From the NCBI GenBank assembly GCA_964436815.1, contig CAYTER010000011.1, positions 1 through 50,953 of the forward strand: a DNA stretch of 50,953 bases, given 5' to 3'. The DNA is from UBA993 sp964436815. Its GTDB lineage: Bacteria > Bacillota > Dethiobacteria > DTU022. Of the stretch, positions 33,264 to 41,911 are shown one piece after another (position 1 is the stretch's first letter; the number at the start of each line of letters is the position of its first letter). The position numbers and the translations under genes are program-made. Under the pieces are notes generated by a model. The model was not told the DNA's origin and did not search any database. It was given only the letters and a program-made list of their open reading frames with translations.

Positions 33264-34181
33264 TTGCTTAATGGTCTAGTGATAATAGATAAGCCTTATG
33301 GCTTGACCTCACATCAGGTAGTGCAAAAGATCAGGAATGTTTTGCCAGGTGTTAAAGCCGGGCATACCGGCACTCTAGATCCTTTGGCAACCGGAGTCCT
33401 GCCAATATGCCTGGGGAGAGCTACCAGGTTATCTGAATATATTATCGAACTTCCCAAAACATACCGGGCTGCGATAACTTTCGGAAAAACGACTGATACC
33501 TATGACTCGGAGGGAAGAATTCTCGACCAAAAACCGGTTCCTAATTTGAACTTAGAAGAGATCACCAATCTAGTCAATGCCTTCAGGGGCATCAGGGAGC
33601 AGCTCCCTCCACCATATTCGGCGGTTAAATACAAAGGTAAGCCTCTTTACCGATGGACCAGGGAAGGCGCGGAAGTACCGCGTAAAAGCCGTAAGATTGA
33701 AATTTACGACATTATCGTTAACGAATTTCAACTCGAAAGAGAACCGCATTTGGTGATTGATGTTAGATGTTCAAAAGGCACCTATATTCGGACCCTGGCC
33801 GCTGACATCGGCGCAGTGGTCGGCTGCGGAGCTTTCCTTTCGGCTCTCTCACGTCTGGCTGTCGGCCCCTTCACCCTGAAAGACGCGATAACCTATGAGA
33901 ATTTTGCTTCAGCAGCCGAAAAAGGTGAAGCTCAGTTGAAAATATTCCCGCCAGATTCAGCCCTGCAGCATATACCTATGATCGTTTTGAAGAAGGACCA
34001 GCTTGCAAGCTTAAAGCACGGCCAACCACTGATACTGCCCAGTGTGGATAGCCGGGTTATAAAAACGGGTGGGAAACTGATCAGATTATATGATGAGAGT
34101 TCTAATTTCAAAGCTTTGGGACAGGTAATTGAAGAAGATCTACAGATCATGATTAAAACTGTAAAATATCTGTCTGATTAA
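33264..34181 (+). CDS. truB: tRNA pseudouridine-55 synthase
   Basis: This 305-residue enzyme makes pseudouridine 55 in the T-loop of tRNAs. The catalytic aspartate is D39 in GHTGTLDPLATGVLP; YTWSKA-type and GTYIRTLAADIG motifs follow, and the C-terminal about 70 residues form a PUA-like RNA-binding end. The TTG start follows GAGGG, ten bases after nrnA. Confidence 0.95.
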   Translation: MLNGLVIIDKPYGLTSHQVVQKIRNVLPGVKAGHTGTLDPLATGVLPICLGRATRLSEYIIELPKTYRAAITFGKTTDTYDSEGRILDQKPVPNLNLEEITNLVNAFRGIREQLPPPYSAVKYKGKPLYRWTREGAEVPRKSRKIEIYDIIVNEFQLEREPHLVIDVRCSKGTYIRTLAADIGAVVGCGAFLSALSRLAVGPFTLKDAITYENFASAAEKGEAQLKIFPPDSALQHIPMIVLKKDQLASLKHGQPLILPSVDSRVIKTGGKLIRLYDESSNFKALGQVIEEDLQIMIKTVKYLSD

Positions 34182-34207
34182 ATAATTAACAAGAGGATAT
34201 CGCTAAA

Positions 34208-35203
34208 TTGGAAATTATTAACGGCATAAATAAACTACCCCAACTAAACAGACCGCTATTTTTAGCGCTGGGCAATTTCGACGGTGTTCACCTTGGTCAC
34301 CAGGCTATAGTCAAAGCTATTTGCGAAAAAGCCCGCTACGAAGAAGGATATAGTGCTGTCCTGATCTTAAATCCCCATCCGCTAACGGCATTAAAGCCTG
34401 AAGAACCGGTAACGCTGCTCACGGATTTGGCAGACCGGGCGGAGATATTACAGGAATTTAAACTGGATTTTATGATCATCGAGCAATTTACCAGGGATTT
34501 TGCAGCCCTTGAACCGGAAGAATTCGTCAGGGAAATTCTAATCAGGCAACTGAAGGTTAAAGGCTTATTTATCGGAGAAAATTACCGCTTTGGGAAAGGT
34601 GGAAAAGGAACCGCCTCCTTAATGGAAGAATATGGCATTATTTATGGCTTTTCTACTGAAATTCAAAATCTCCTGACTTACAAAAATGAAAAAGTGAGCA
34701 GTTCATTAATCAGGGAACTGATCCTGAAAGGCGCAGTAAGAGAAGCGGCTGAATACTTAAACTATTATTTTTTCAGAGAAGGATTAGTGACCAGTGGCAG
34801 TGGTATCGGTAACAAGCTGGGCTATCCCACAGCTAACCTGATCACCCCGGAGCAGCTGCTTTGGCCCGGTAACGGAGTATATCTAACCGCTGTCAGCAAA
34901 TTAGAAAATAACCTACTCTATGGGGTGACAAATGTCGGAGCTAAACCGACATTCAAAAACACTGAACAAAGAACGATAGAAACACACATTCTTGATTATG
35001 ACAATTTAATTTACGGTCGCCATATCCGTATCTGTTTCCTGGAAAAACTCCGTGAAATTCAGGCTTTTCCATCTGCGGACAGTTTAAAGAAACAGATAGC
35101 CAAAGATATCGAAACAGGGCGAAAGATACTGCAGTTTTACCGGCAGGAGAAAAACGGCAGTGGCCGTCCTTTACAAGCAGGATGCAGTGTGCTAAGATCT
35201 TAA
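34208..35203 (+). CDS. ribF: Bifunctional riboflavin kinase / FAD synthetase
   Basis: This 331-residue enzyme makes FMN from riboflavin and then FAD. The N-terminal FAD-synthetase half has GNFDGVHLGHQAIV and NPHPLTAL; the C-terminal kinase has GNKLGYPTANL and NVGAKPTF. The start is TTG after AGAGGA. The last codons contain the predicted rpsO promoter. The C-terminus beyond the kinase domain has about 20 extra residues. Confidence 0.95.
   Translation: MEIINGINKLPQLNRPLFLALGNFDGVHLGHQAIVKAICEKARYEEGYSAVLILNPHPLTALKPEEPVTLLTDLADRAEILQEFKLDFMIIEQFTRDFAALEPEEFVREILIRQLKVKGLFIGENYRFGKGGKGTASLMEEYGIIYGFSTEIQNLLTYKNEKVSSSLIRELILKGAVREAAEYLNYYFFREGLVTSGSGIGNKLGYPTANLITPEQLLWPGNGVYLTAVSKLENNLLYGVTNVGAKPTFKNTEQRTIETHILDYDNLIYGRHIRICFLEKLREIQAFPSADSLKKQIAKDIETGRKILQFYRQEKNGSGRPLQAGCSVLRS
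35170..35198 (+). promoter_or_regulatory. Internal promoter for rpsO (TTTACA-17-TAAGAT)
   Basis: TTTACA (35170-35175) and TAAGAT (35193-35198) lie inside the end of ribF with a 17-base spacer. The predicted start is about 35205, giving a leader of about 80 bases before rpsO. Confidence 0.55.
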
Positions 35204-35204
35204 C

Positions 35205-35283
35205 AATGTGAACCGCGGGCGAGGTATAACGATTTCCCGACGTTACACTTGGCTGGCGGCGATTAAAAAAGGGAGGCCTATTG
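35205..35283 (+). promoter_or_regulatory. Candidate structured leader of rpsO (possible S15 autoregulation)
   Basis: The leader is rich in inverted repeats. The clearest is GT-A-TAACG with CGTTA-C-AC around a 9-base loop (about 35224-35250), plus a GC-rich pairing zone near CCGCGGGCG and GCTGGCGGC. S15 is known to repress its own mRNA through diverse leader structures. No match to a named class was recognised. Confidence 0.35.
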
Positions 35284-35550
35284 ATGTTAGACAATGAACG
35301 CAAGCAGGAGATTATTGATCTTCATAAGAGGCATGAAGGGGATACCGGTTCACCTGAGGTTCAGATTGCCCTTCTAACTGAGAGAATCAACTACCTCACT
35401 GATCACCTCAAAATGCACAAAAAGGATTTTCATTCACAACGGGGATTGCTAAAGATGGTTGGCCGCAGAAGAGGACTTCTTAATTATCTCCGCGACCGCT
35501 CACCTGAACGTTATCAGGCGATTCTTGCCAAGCTCGGCTTGAGAAAATAA
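35284..35550 (+). CDS. rpsO: 30S ribosomal protein S15
   Basis: This 88-residue primary 16S rRNA-binding protein has DTGSPEVQIALLTERINYLTDHL and HKKDFHSQRGLLKMVGRRR with the conserved rRNA-binding residues. ATG 35284 is chosen, seven bases after GGGAGG; TTG 35281 just upstream would add one residue. It has its own predicted promoter and is followed by a hairpin before pnp. Confidence 0.97.
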   Translation: MLDNERKQEIIDLHKRHEGDTGSPEVQIALLTERINYLTDHLKMHKKDFHSQRGLLKMVGRRRGLLNYLRDRSPERYQAILAKLGLRK

Positions 35551-35559
35551 GAAATTCTT

Positions 35560-35585
35560 GAACACGGGGGGCGACCCCCGTGTTC
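35560..35585 (+). other. Strong GC-rich hairpin with GCGA tetraloop between rpsO and pnp
   Basis: GAACACGGGGG (35560-35570) and CCCCCGTGTTC (35575-35585) make a perfect 11-bp stem closed by a GNRA-type GCGA loop. The following bases TCAGTTAGTTT are only moderately T-rich, so it may be a partial terminator or an RNA-processing/protection hairpin as in the rpsO-pnp region of other bacteria. Confidence 0.8.
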
Positions 35586-35628
35586 TCAGTTAGTTTAACT
35601 TTGACAGGTGAGAGGAGTACACGATTAA

Positions 35629-37761
35629 ATGCAGACCTATACAACGGAAATGCAGGGCAGAACGCTGACGCTGGAAACAGGACGACTGGCAAAGCAGGCC
35701 AGTGGTGCTGTTTTAATGAAGTATGGAGATACAGTAGTGCTGGTAACAGCTACAGTTGCTGATGAAGCACGGGAGGGAATTGATTTTTTCCCGATGACCG
35801 TTGACTATGAAGAGCGTCTTTATGCGGTTGGACGTATTCCAGGTGGTTTCATAAAGAGGGAAGGGCGCCCCACTGAGAGGGCTATCCTTGGCTGTCGTTT
35901 GACAGACCGTTCTTTAAGACCGCTTTTCCCGAAAAATTTTCACAATTCTGTGCATATAGTCGCTACTGTGCTTTCAATGGATCAGGATTGCCCCCCGGAA
36001 ACATTATCGATAATCGGAGCTTCTGCCGCACTTTCAATATCGAAGATTCCATTTGAAGGTCCGGTTGGAGCAGTCATAGTTGGATTGATCGACGGCAAAC
36101 CTGTAGTAAACCCGAATCAGGAGGATACCCAGAAATCAGATCTGCACTTAATGCTGGCCGGAACAAAAGATGCGGTAATGATGGTCGAAGCAGGTTCAAA
36201 TGAGATCAGCCGGGAAGATGTCTTAAAATGTATAGAGGCTGGTCATGAACAGATCAGAGAAATCGTTGCCCTGCAGGAAAAAATGGTAGCCGATGTTGGT
36301 GTTTCTAAAATGGAAGTTGTTACCAGGGAGCTGCCGCAGGAGATGTTCGCAAAAATCGAACCGCTCGTGAAGAGTAAGATTGAAGCAGCATTTCAAATTG
36401 CCGACAAGAAAGAGCGGGAAGCGCTTCTTTCATCAATAAAAACTGAACTGATCGCAGAATTTATTGATCAGTATCCAGAAAATGAACCGGATATCAGTAA
36501 AATATTTGAACTAATCCTCAAAGATACTTTACGTGACTTAATTCTGGAAAAAGGCATTCGTGCCGATGGCCGTAATCCCCAGGAAATCAGGCCGATAACT
36601 TGCGAAACTTCAGTTTTGCCCCGCACTCACGGTTCAGCAATATTTACCCGTGGTCAAACCCAGGTCCTTAATGTCTGCACTCTGTCAGCCTTGCGTGATG
36701 TACAGCTGCTGGACGGGTTAGGATTGGAAGAATCGAAAAGATTTATTCATCACTACAATTTCCCGCCTTTTAGTGTCGGGGAAGCAGGTTTCATGCGCGG
36801 CCCAGGCCGCCGGGAGATAGGACACGGGGCTCTGGCTGAAAGAGCTCTTGAACCGGTTGTTCCATCGGAAGATGAATTTCCCTATACTATCCGTCTAGTA
36901 TCAGAAGTTCTCGAATCGAATGGTTCAACCTCAATGGCCAGCGTCTGCTCAGGATCGATGTCGATGATGGATACCGGAGTTCCTCTCAAGCGTCCGGTTG
37001 CCGGTATTGCCATGGGTTTGATTAAAGAAGGCGATAAGGTGGAAATATTATCCGATATCCAGGGAGTCGAGGATTTTCTTGGTGATATGGATTTCAAGGT
37101 TGCAGGAACTGAAAATGGGATAACTGCTATTCAGATGGACATCAAGATCAAGGGAATATCAAGTGATATATTGCAAAAAGCTCTGGATCGGGCCGATCAG
37201 GGTTACAGGCATATTTTGGCGATAATGAATGAAACAATCGCCGCTCCGAGGCCGGAACTTTCGCCAAACGCTCCAAGAATGATCAGGTTGCAGATAGCAA
37301 TCGACAAGATCAGAGACGTAATCGGGCCTGGAGGCAGGATGATTAACAAGATTATTGCTGAGACCGGGGTTGGGATCGATATCGAACCTGACGGCAGGGT
37401 CTTTATCGCAGCTGTTGATCCTGAAAACGGCAAAAAGGCACAGCAAATGATTGAAGCCCTGGTAAAAGATGTTGAACCGGGCGAAATATACAACGGTAAA
37501 GTGACCAGGGTTGAAAGGTACGGAGCTTTTGTTGAACTCCTGCCGGGTAAAGAAGGTCTTCTACATATTTCACACCTTGCCCACCACCGGGTTGATAAAA
37601 CAGAAGATGTGGTTAAACTTGGAGATCAAATTGAAGTAAAAGTAATGGATATCGATGAAAAAGGCCGGATAAACCTTTCGCGAAAAGCTCTGCTACCGAG
37701 ACCGGAGGGTGGAGGCGGTCGTGAAAGCAGAGGGGATAAACCCCGCGAACCACGAAACTAA
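35629..37761 (+). CDS. pnp: Polynucleotide phosphorylase
   Basis: This 710-residue trimeric 3'-5' phosphorolytic exoribonuclease has two RNase PH-like domains (about 1-210 and 310-545, with an all-alpha linker), a KH domain (IRDVIGPGGRMINKIIAETG) and an S1 domain (YNGKVTRVERYGAFVEL), then a short Gly/Arg-rich tail. FTRGQTQVLNVCTLS and the catalytic-site loop DFLGDMDFKVAGT are intact. It belongs with rnj and rny among the RNA-decay enzymes of this window. Confidence 0.97.
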   Translation: MQTYTTEMQGRTLTLETGRLAKQASGAVLMKYGDTVVLVTATVADEAREGIDFFPMTVDYEERLYAVGRIPGGFIKREGRPTERAILGCRLTDRSLRPLFPKNFHNSVHIVATVLSMDQDCPPETLSIIGASAALSISKIPFEGPVGAVIVGLIDGKPVVNPNQEDTQKSDLHLMLAGTKDAVMMVEAGSNEISREDVLKCIEAGHEQIREIVALQEKMVADVGVSKMEVVTRELPQEMFAKIEPLVKSKIEAAFQIADKKEREALLSSIKTELIAEFIDQYPENEPDISKIFELILKDTLRDLILEKGIRADGRNPQEIRPITCETSVLPRTHGSAIFTRGQTQVLNVCTLSALRDVQLLDGLGLEESKRFIHHYNFPPFSVGEAGFMRGPGRREIGHGALAERALEPVVPSEDEFPYTIRLVSEVLESNGSTSMASVCSGSMSMMDTGVPLKRPVAGIAMGLIKEGDKVEILSDIQGVEDFLGDMDFKVAGTENGITAIQMDIKIKGISSDILQKALDRADQGYRHILAIMNETIAAPRPELSPNAPRMIRLQIAIDKIRDVIGPGGRMINKIIAETGVGIDIEPDGRVFIAAVDPENGKKAQQMIEALVKDVEPGEIYNGKVTRVERYGAFVELLPGKEGLLHISHLAHHRVDKTEDVVKLGDQIEVKVMDIDEKGRINLSRKALLPRPEGGGGRESRGDKPREPRN

Positions 37762-37855
37762 ACCGGATTTTTACTCTTCGGTAAATAAGCAGTTTTTAAT
37801 AACTGAATTGTACTGTTTCGGAGGTGCTGTCATTATCTGGAGCACCGTTAAAATA

Positions 37856-38284
37856 ATGGTTAAAAGAGCAGAACATGCATCGGATTTGCCGCTGCCGTCG
37901 TATATGACAGAAGGCTCTTCCGGCATGGATCTTTTTGCTGCCGTAACGAAAACTGAACAAATCATGCCCGGAGACTGGACCTTAATCCCTACCGGTCTGC
38001 ATGTTGCTGTTCCTCTCGGTTATGAATTGCAAATCAGACCCCGAAGCGGCCTTGCTGCCAAAAACGGCATCGGGGTCCTTAATTCCCCTGGGACAATCGA
38101 TTCAGATTATCGTGGTGAGATTAAAATTATTGTTATGAATTTCGGCCAAGATCAATTTACGGTTAAGCGTGGCGATCGAATTGCACAAATGGTGGTTGTA
38201 CCGGTCATCAGAGCAGTTTTTGAAGAAAAAGATGAACTGCCCCCTACAACCCGGAATAGCGGCGGCTTTGGCCACACCGGCTGA
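37856..38284 (+). CDS. dut: Deoxyuridine 5'-triphosphate nucleotidohydrolase (dUTPase)
   Basis: This trimeric dUTPase (142 residues from ATG 37856) hydrolyses dUTP to dUMP and pyrophosphate. Motifs I-V are visible: SSGMDL, PRSGLA, LNSPGTIDSDYRGEI, GDRIAQMVV and RNSGGFGHTG. The N-terminal beta strand of the family seems to begin before this ATG. A strong GGAGGTG lies at 37820-37826, seven bases before an in-frame ATT 37832 that would give 150 residues. No ATG, GTG or TTG is at the right distance from that site, so the true start is uncertain. Confidence 0.9.
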   Translation: MVKRAEHASDLPLPSYMTEGSSGMDLFAAVTKTEQIMPGDWTLIPTGLHVAVPLGYELQIRPRSGLAAKNGIGVLNSPGTIDSDYRGEIKIIVMNFGQDQFTVKRGDRIAQMVVVPVIRAVFEEKDELPPTTRNSGGFGHTG

Positions 38285-38341
38285 TTAATAAAAAATTAAA
38301 AAACACCAGTGCGTATATTTAAAAATTAACGGAGGATTAAC

Positions 38342-40045
38342 TTGTCAAGAACAAAAAACCGCAATAAAGTCCTTAAATTGATTCCCCTCGGCGGAGTCGG
38401 GGAGATAGGAAAAAATATGTTTGTCCTGCAATATGGGGAAGAATGCCTGATCATTGATGCCGGATTAAAGTTTCCGGATGAGTCAATGCTGGGAATAGAT
38501 ATTGTTATTCCAGATATTTCATACCTGACCGAAGGCAATCTGAATATCTTAGGGGTGATCTTAACCCATGGCCATGAAGATCATATCGGAGCGTTACCTT
38601 ACATGCTGGAAGATCTTAACGTTCCAATCTACGGAACCAGGCTCACCCTGGGTTTGCTGGAAGCTAAACTAAGAGAACATCCGGTAAAGAATCCAAAATT
38701 AATTGAGATTAATCCTGACGAACCTCTTGTGCTATCCGACAGCTTTAAGTTGACATTTTTCCGCACCAACCACAGCATACCTGATTCTGTCGGCATTGCC
38801 ATCGATACACCGGTCGGCTTGATTGTTCATACCAGTGACTTCAAGTTTGATCAAACACCGGTCGATGGAAAAATTACCGATTATCACAAGCTGGCTGAAC
38901 TGGGGCGTAAAGGTGTAATAGCAGCTCTGATTGATTCCACAAATGCAGATCGCCCCGGTTATACTCTTTCTGAAAAAGAAGTAGGGAACAGCATAAACGA
39001 GATCTTCCGACTTTCTCAAAGTCGGATCATTCTTGCTACTTTCGCTTCGAATATTCATCGTATCCAGCAGGTGATTGATGCTGCTGTTCGTTATGATCGA
39101 AAAGTATGTGTAGTAGGCCGCAGTATTGTCAACTCGGTTGAAATTTCAACTGATCTTGGCTACCTTAAAATACCTGAAGGAGTTCTGGTCGACCTCGACC
39201 GGATTAAAGACATAAAACCTGAAAATATGGCATTAATTACAACCGGCAGCCAGGGTGAGCCCATGTCAGCCCTGACCCGTATATCACAATCTGAGCACCG
39301 GCAGGTTGAAATACAACCAGGAGATACTGTCATTATTGCGGCCAACCCGATTCCCGGCAATGAAAAACTTGTTGCCCGAACGGTCAATAACTTGTTTCAA
39401 TTACAGGCAGATGTCATCTACCGCTCTGTTTCCGGCGTCCATGTTTCAGGGCACGGCAGTGAAGAAGAGCTAAAACTGATGATCAATTTGCTAAACCCCC
39501 GTTATTTAATACCGGTTCACGGTGAATTCAGGCAGATGGCTTCCTGTTCAAAAATTGCACAAAAACTTGGCATTGCTGAAGAGAATGTATTTTTAGTAAA
39601 ACCCGGTCATGTAATGGAATTCTCGAACGGAAAAGGAAGGGTTAGCGGTTCTGTTCCGGCCGGGCGTGTTTTAGTAGATGGTTTCGGGATTGGTGATGTC
39701 GGCGAAGTAGTAATCAGGGATCGCCATATACTATCCGAAGATGGAATCGTCATTATCGTTCTCGCTGTTGATCCTGAAGAAGGCACTCTTTTGGCAGGAC
39801 CGGAAATAATTACCCGCGGTTTTGTCTATGTCCGCGAGTCAATTGACCTGCTCGCCAGCGCCAGGGAATCCTTGATGCGTTCCATAAATAAAATAAATGG
39901 GGATGAACTTCACGATTGGAATAAAGTAAAAGGCAGAATTCGTGATTCGGCTTCTTCATTTTTTTATGAACATACCGGTCGCCGCCCGATGATTATGCCA
40001 ATCATTGTCGATGTGCCTCCCAAAAACGGAGATCATGCTTCATAA
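38342..40045 (+). CDS. rnj: Ribonuclease J
   Basis: This 567-residue metallo-beta-lactamase/beta-CASP nuclease has 5'-3' exo- and endonuclease activity on mRNA and rRNA. The metal motif HxHxDH is H76-G-H78-E-D80-H81; PHGE-like VHGEFRQM and the beta-CASP motifs follow, and the C-terminal domain (about 455-567) is present. The TTG start has GGAGG upstream. A terminator follows, so it ends the rimP-rnj operon. Confidence 0.95.
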   Translation: MSRTKNRNKVLKLIPLGGVGEIGKNMFVLQYGEECLIIDAGLKFPDESMLGIDIVIPDISYLTEGNLNILGVILTHGHEDHIGALPYMLEDLNVPIYGTRLTLGLLEAKLREHPVKNPKLIEINPDEPLVLSDSFKLTFFRTNHSIPDSVGIAIDTPVGLIVHTSDFKFDQTPVDGKITDYHKLAELGRKGVIAALIDSTNADRPGYTLSEKEVGNSINEIFRLSQSRIILATFASNIHRIQQVIDAAVRYDRKVCVVGRSIVNSVEISTDLGYLKIPEGVLVDLDRIKDIKPENMALITTGSQGEPMSALTRISQSEHRQVEIQPGDTVIIAANPIPGNEKLVARTVNNLFQLQADVIYRSVSGVHVSGHGSEEELKLMINLLNPRYLIPVHGEFRQMASCSKIAQKLGIAEENVFLVKPGHVMEFSNGKGRVSGSVPAGRVLVDGFGIGDVGEVVIRDRHILSEDGIVIIVLAVDPEEGTLLAGPEIITRGFVYVRESIDLLASARESLMRSINKINGDELHDWNKVKGRIRDSASSFFYEHTGRRPMIMPIIVDVPPKNGDHAS

Positions 40046-40053
40046 TTAAAACG

Positions 40054-40080
40054 AAAAGGGGAACTTAAGTTCTCCTTTTT
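40054..40080 (+). terminator. Intrinsic terminator after rnj
   Basis: AAAAGGGGAAC (40054-40064) pairs with GTTCTCCTTTT (40069-40079) over 11 positions with one G-T wobble, loop TTAA, running into TTTTT. Confidence 0.85.
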
Positions 40081-40128
40081 AGATCAGGCCAATAATCATC
40101 AAATTTCGTTATGGCAGGAGGAAAGAAC

Positions 40129-41019
40129 TTGAACCGCTATAAGTTTATTCTAAACCCGATCGCCGGTGGTGGACGCGCTAAAACGATGATGCCGGAAATC
40201 GAAAATTACTTCCGCAATTCTAAACTGGAGTATGAAATCTACCAGACAAAGGGCCACCAGGATGCAATTGAGGCTGCGCGCAGAGCAGCCGAAGATGGTT
40301 TTAACATAGTAGTTGCCGCCGGAGGCGATGGAACTGTCAACGAAGTATTAAACGGTATTGTGGGAAGTAATAGCGCTTTGGCAGTTATTCACGGAGGCAA
40401 AGGTAACGATTTTGCTATGAGTGTAAATATGCCGCGTGATATCAACGAAGCCTGCAGAGCCCTTGAAAATGCAGTTATTAAAAAGATTGATCTGGGAAAG
40501 GTCCTAAACCGGCATTTTATAAATTCGGTTGGCGTTGGTTTCGATGCAACTGTAGCTTTGCGGGTCAATCGCGGAGTAAAGCCTCTTAACGGCGTTTCGG
40601 CTTATATCTATGCTGTTTTTGAGACTTTGCTATCATATAAACCGGTTGAAATGGATATCGATCTGGGAGATGGTAAGATTTTCAGACAAAAGCCGATGTT
40701 GGTAGCTGTCGGTATTGGCAAAACTTATGGAGGAGGCATGATGATCCTTCCTGACGCGGTACAGGACGATGGCTTACTCGATATATGCGTTTTCGACCAG
40801 ATGAGTAACCTGGCACTGGCTTATCATTTTCCAAAAGTTTTCAGCGGTAAACATGTGGAACTGAAGGAAGCTTCTCTCTATCGAGCGAAAGAAATTACTC
40901 TCTATTTAAGTAAGAAATGTCCGCTACATATGGAAGGGGAAATTCTATTCGGCGATGAGATGCATTTTACGCTTGAAAATAAAGCGATGCCGGTTGTGCT
41001 CGGAGGAGCTGAATTATGA
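40129..41019 (+). CDS. Diacylglycerol/lipid kinase family protein (YegS/DgkB-like)
   Basis: This 296-residue ATP-dependent lipid kinase has the phosphofructokinase-like LNPIAGGGRAK and the catalytic GGDGTVNEVLNGI motif, with GKGNDFA after it. The likely substrate is diacylglycerol or a related lipid, returning it to phosphatidate for cdsA. TTG 40129 is chosen since AGGAGG lies seven bases upstream; ATG 40111 would include that site in the coding region and has no site of its own. The end overlaps uppP by four bases. Confidence 0.88.
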   Translation: MNRYKFILNPIAGGGRAKTMMPEIENYFRNSKLEYEIYQTKGHQDAIEAARRAAEDGFNIVVAAGGDGTVNEVLNGIVGSNSALAVIHGGKGNDFAMSVNMPRDINEACRALENAVIKKIDLGKVLNRHFINSVGVGFDATVALRVNRGVKPLNGVSAYIYAVFETLLSYKPVEMDIDLGDGKIFRQKPMLVAVGIGKTYGGGMMILPDAVQDDGLLDICVFDQMSNLALAYHFPKVFSGKHVELKEASLYRAKEITLYLSKKCPLHMEGEILFGDEMHFTLENKAMPVVLGGAEL

Positions 41020-41804
41020 CCATCATTGAAGCAATAATTCTAGGGTTGATCCAGGGGTTAACCGAATTTTTACCGGTAAGCAGTTCAGGTCACCTGGTAA
41101 TCTTTCAGGAGCTGTTGGGACTAAATGAACCTGGAGTGACCCTTGAAGTATTGCTGCATTTTGCTACCGTGATCTCGGTTATTTTCGTTTTTGGAAAAGA
41201 ATTTATTGCTCTTTTTAATTTGAGAAGGGATCATCTGCAGCGCCATTTCATGATCATGCTGCTGATTGGTGTTGCAGTAACCGGGGTAATCGGTCTGGTT
41301 TTAAGTGCATATGTCGATCTTCTTTTTCAATCAACACTGATGGTTGGTTTCATGTTATTAATAACCGGAGGAATATTATATTTAATTAAATTAATCCCTT
41401 ACGGCCAAAAAAACATTGCCGACCTGAAACCGGTTGATGCAGCTTTAATCGGGCTCTTGCAGGCCTTTGCCCTGATTCCTGGCATATCAAGATCGGGGAC
41501 AACTATTCTAACCGCGCTCTGGCGTGGCCTGGACCGCGAAACTGCGGTAAGATATTCTTTTATGCTTTCGGCACCGATCATATTGGGTGCAACGGTTCTT
41601 GAAGCCAGAGATCTGATTAGTACCGGACTGGAAAGTGAAATGGTTTTAAATTATTTCGCTGGTGGCCTGGCAGCTTTTGTTTCCGGAGTATTTGCCATAA
41701 AAATATTCATTAAGATGTTGTCAGGCAGAAAGTTTCACTTTTTTTCTTACTATTGCTGGTTTGCCGGCCTGATTGTAATAATATACTCCCTGATCAATAA
41801 TTAA
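41016..41804 (+). CDS. uppP: Undecaprenyl-diphosphatase UppP (BacA)
   Basis: This 262-residue polytopic membrane phosphatase recycles undecaprenyl diphosphate and gives bacitracin resistance. The signature motifs are GLTEFLPVSSSGHLVIFQ near the N-terminus and PGISRSGTTILTALWRG in the middle. The ATG has GGAGGAG upstream. It is coupled to the lipid kinase upstream, so the two may share lipid-phosphate metabolism. Confidence 0.95.
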   Translation: MTIIEAIILGLIQGLTEFLPVSSSGHLVIFQELLGLNEPGVTLEVLLHFATVISVIFVFGKEFIALFNLRRDHLQRHFMIMLLIGVAVTGVIGLVLSAYVDLLFQSTLMVGFMLLITGGILYLIKLIPYGQKNIADLKPVDAALIGLLQAFALIPGISRSGTTILTALWRGLDRETAVRYSFMLSAPIILGATVLEARDLISTGLESEMVLNYFAGGLAAFVSGVFAIKIFIKMLSGRKFHFFSYYCWFAGLIVIIYSLINN

Positions 41805-41841
41805 TCATGATATCAAATCTATTTCCATTAAATAGCCAAAC

Positions 41842-41870
41842 TTTACTTAAGCGAACAAATGTTTTATACT
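41842..41870 (+). promoter_or_regulatory. ftsK operon promoter with LexA-box-like operator
   Basis: TTTACT (41842-41847) and TATACT (41865-41870) form a sigma-A-type promoter with a 17-base spacer. Inside the spacer, 41852-41865 reads CGAACAAATGTTTT, a near-match to the Gram-positive SOS (LexA/DinR) box GAAC-N4-GTTY. The predicted transcript start is about 41877. Confidence 0.6.
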
Positions 41871-41911
41871 AATCTGTAATGTATGTGAAAGTGAAGGGTG
41901 GAACTGCTGCT

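Noticed and set aside
41879..41881. ATG as the ftsK start
   Set aside because: It would lie at the predicted transcript start without a ribosome site; TTG 41912 has GGTGG upstream.
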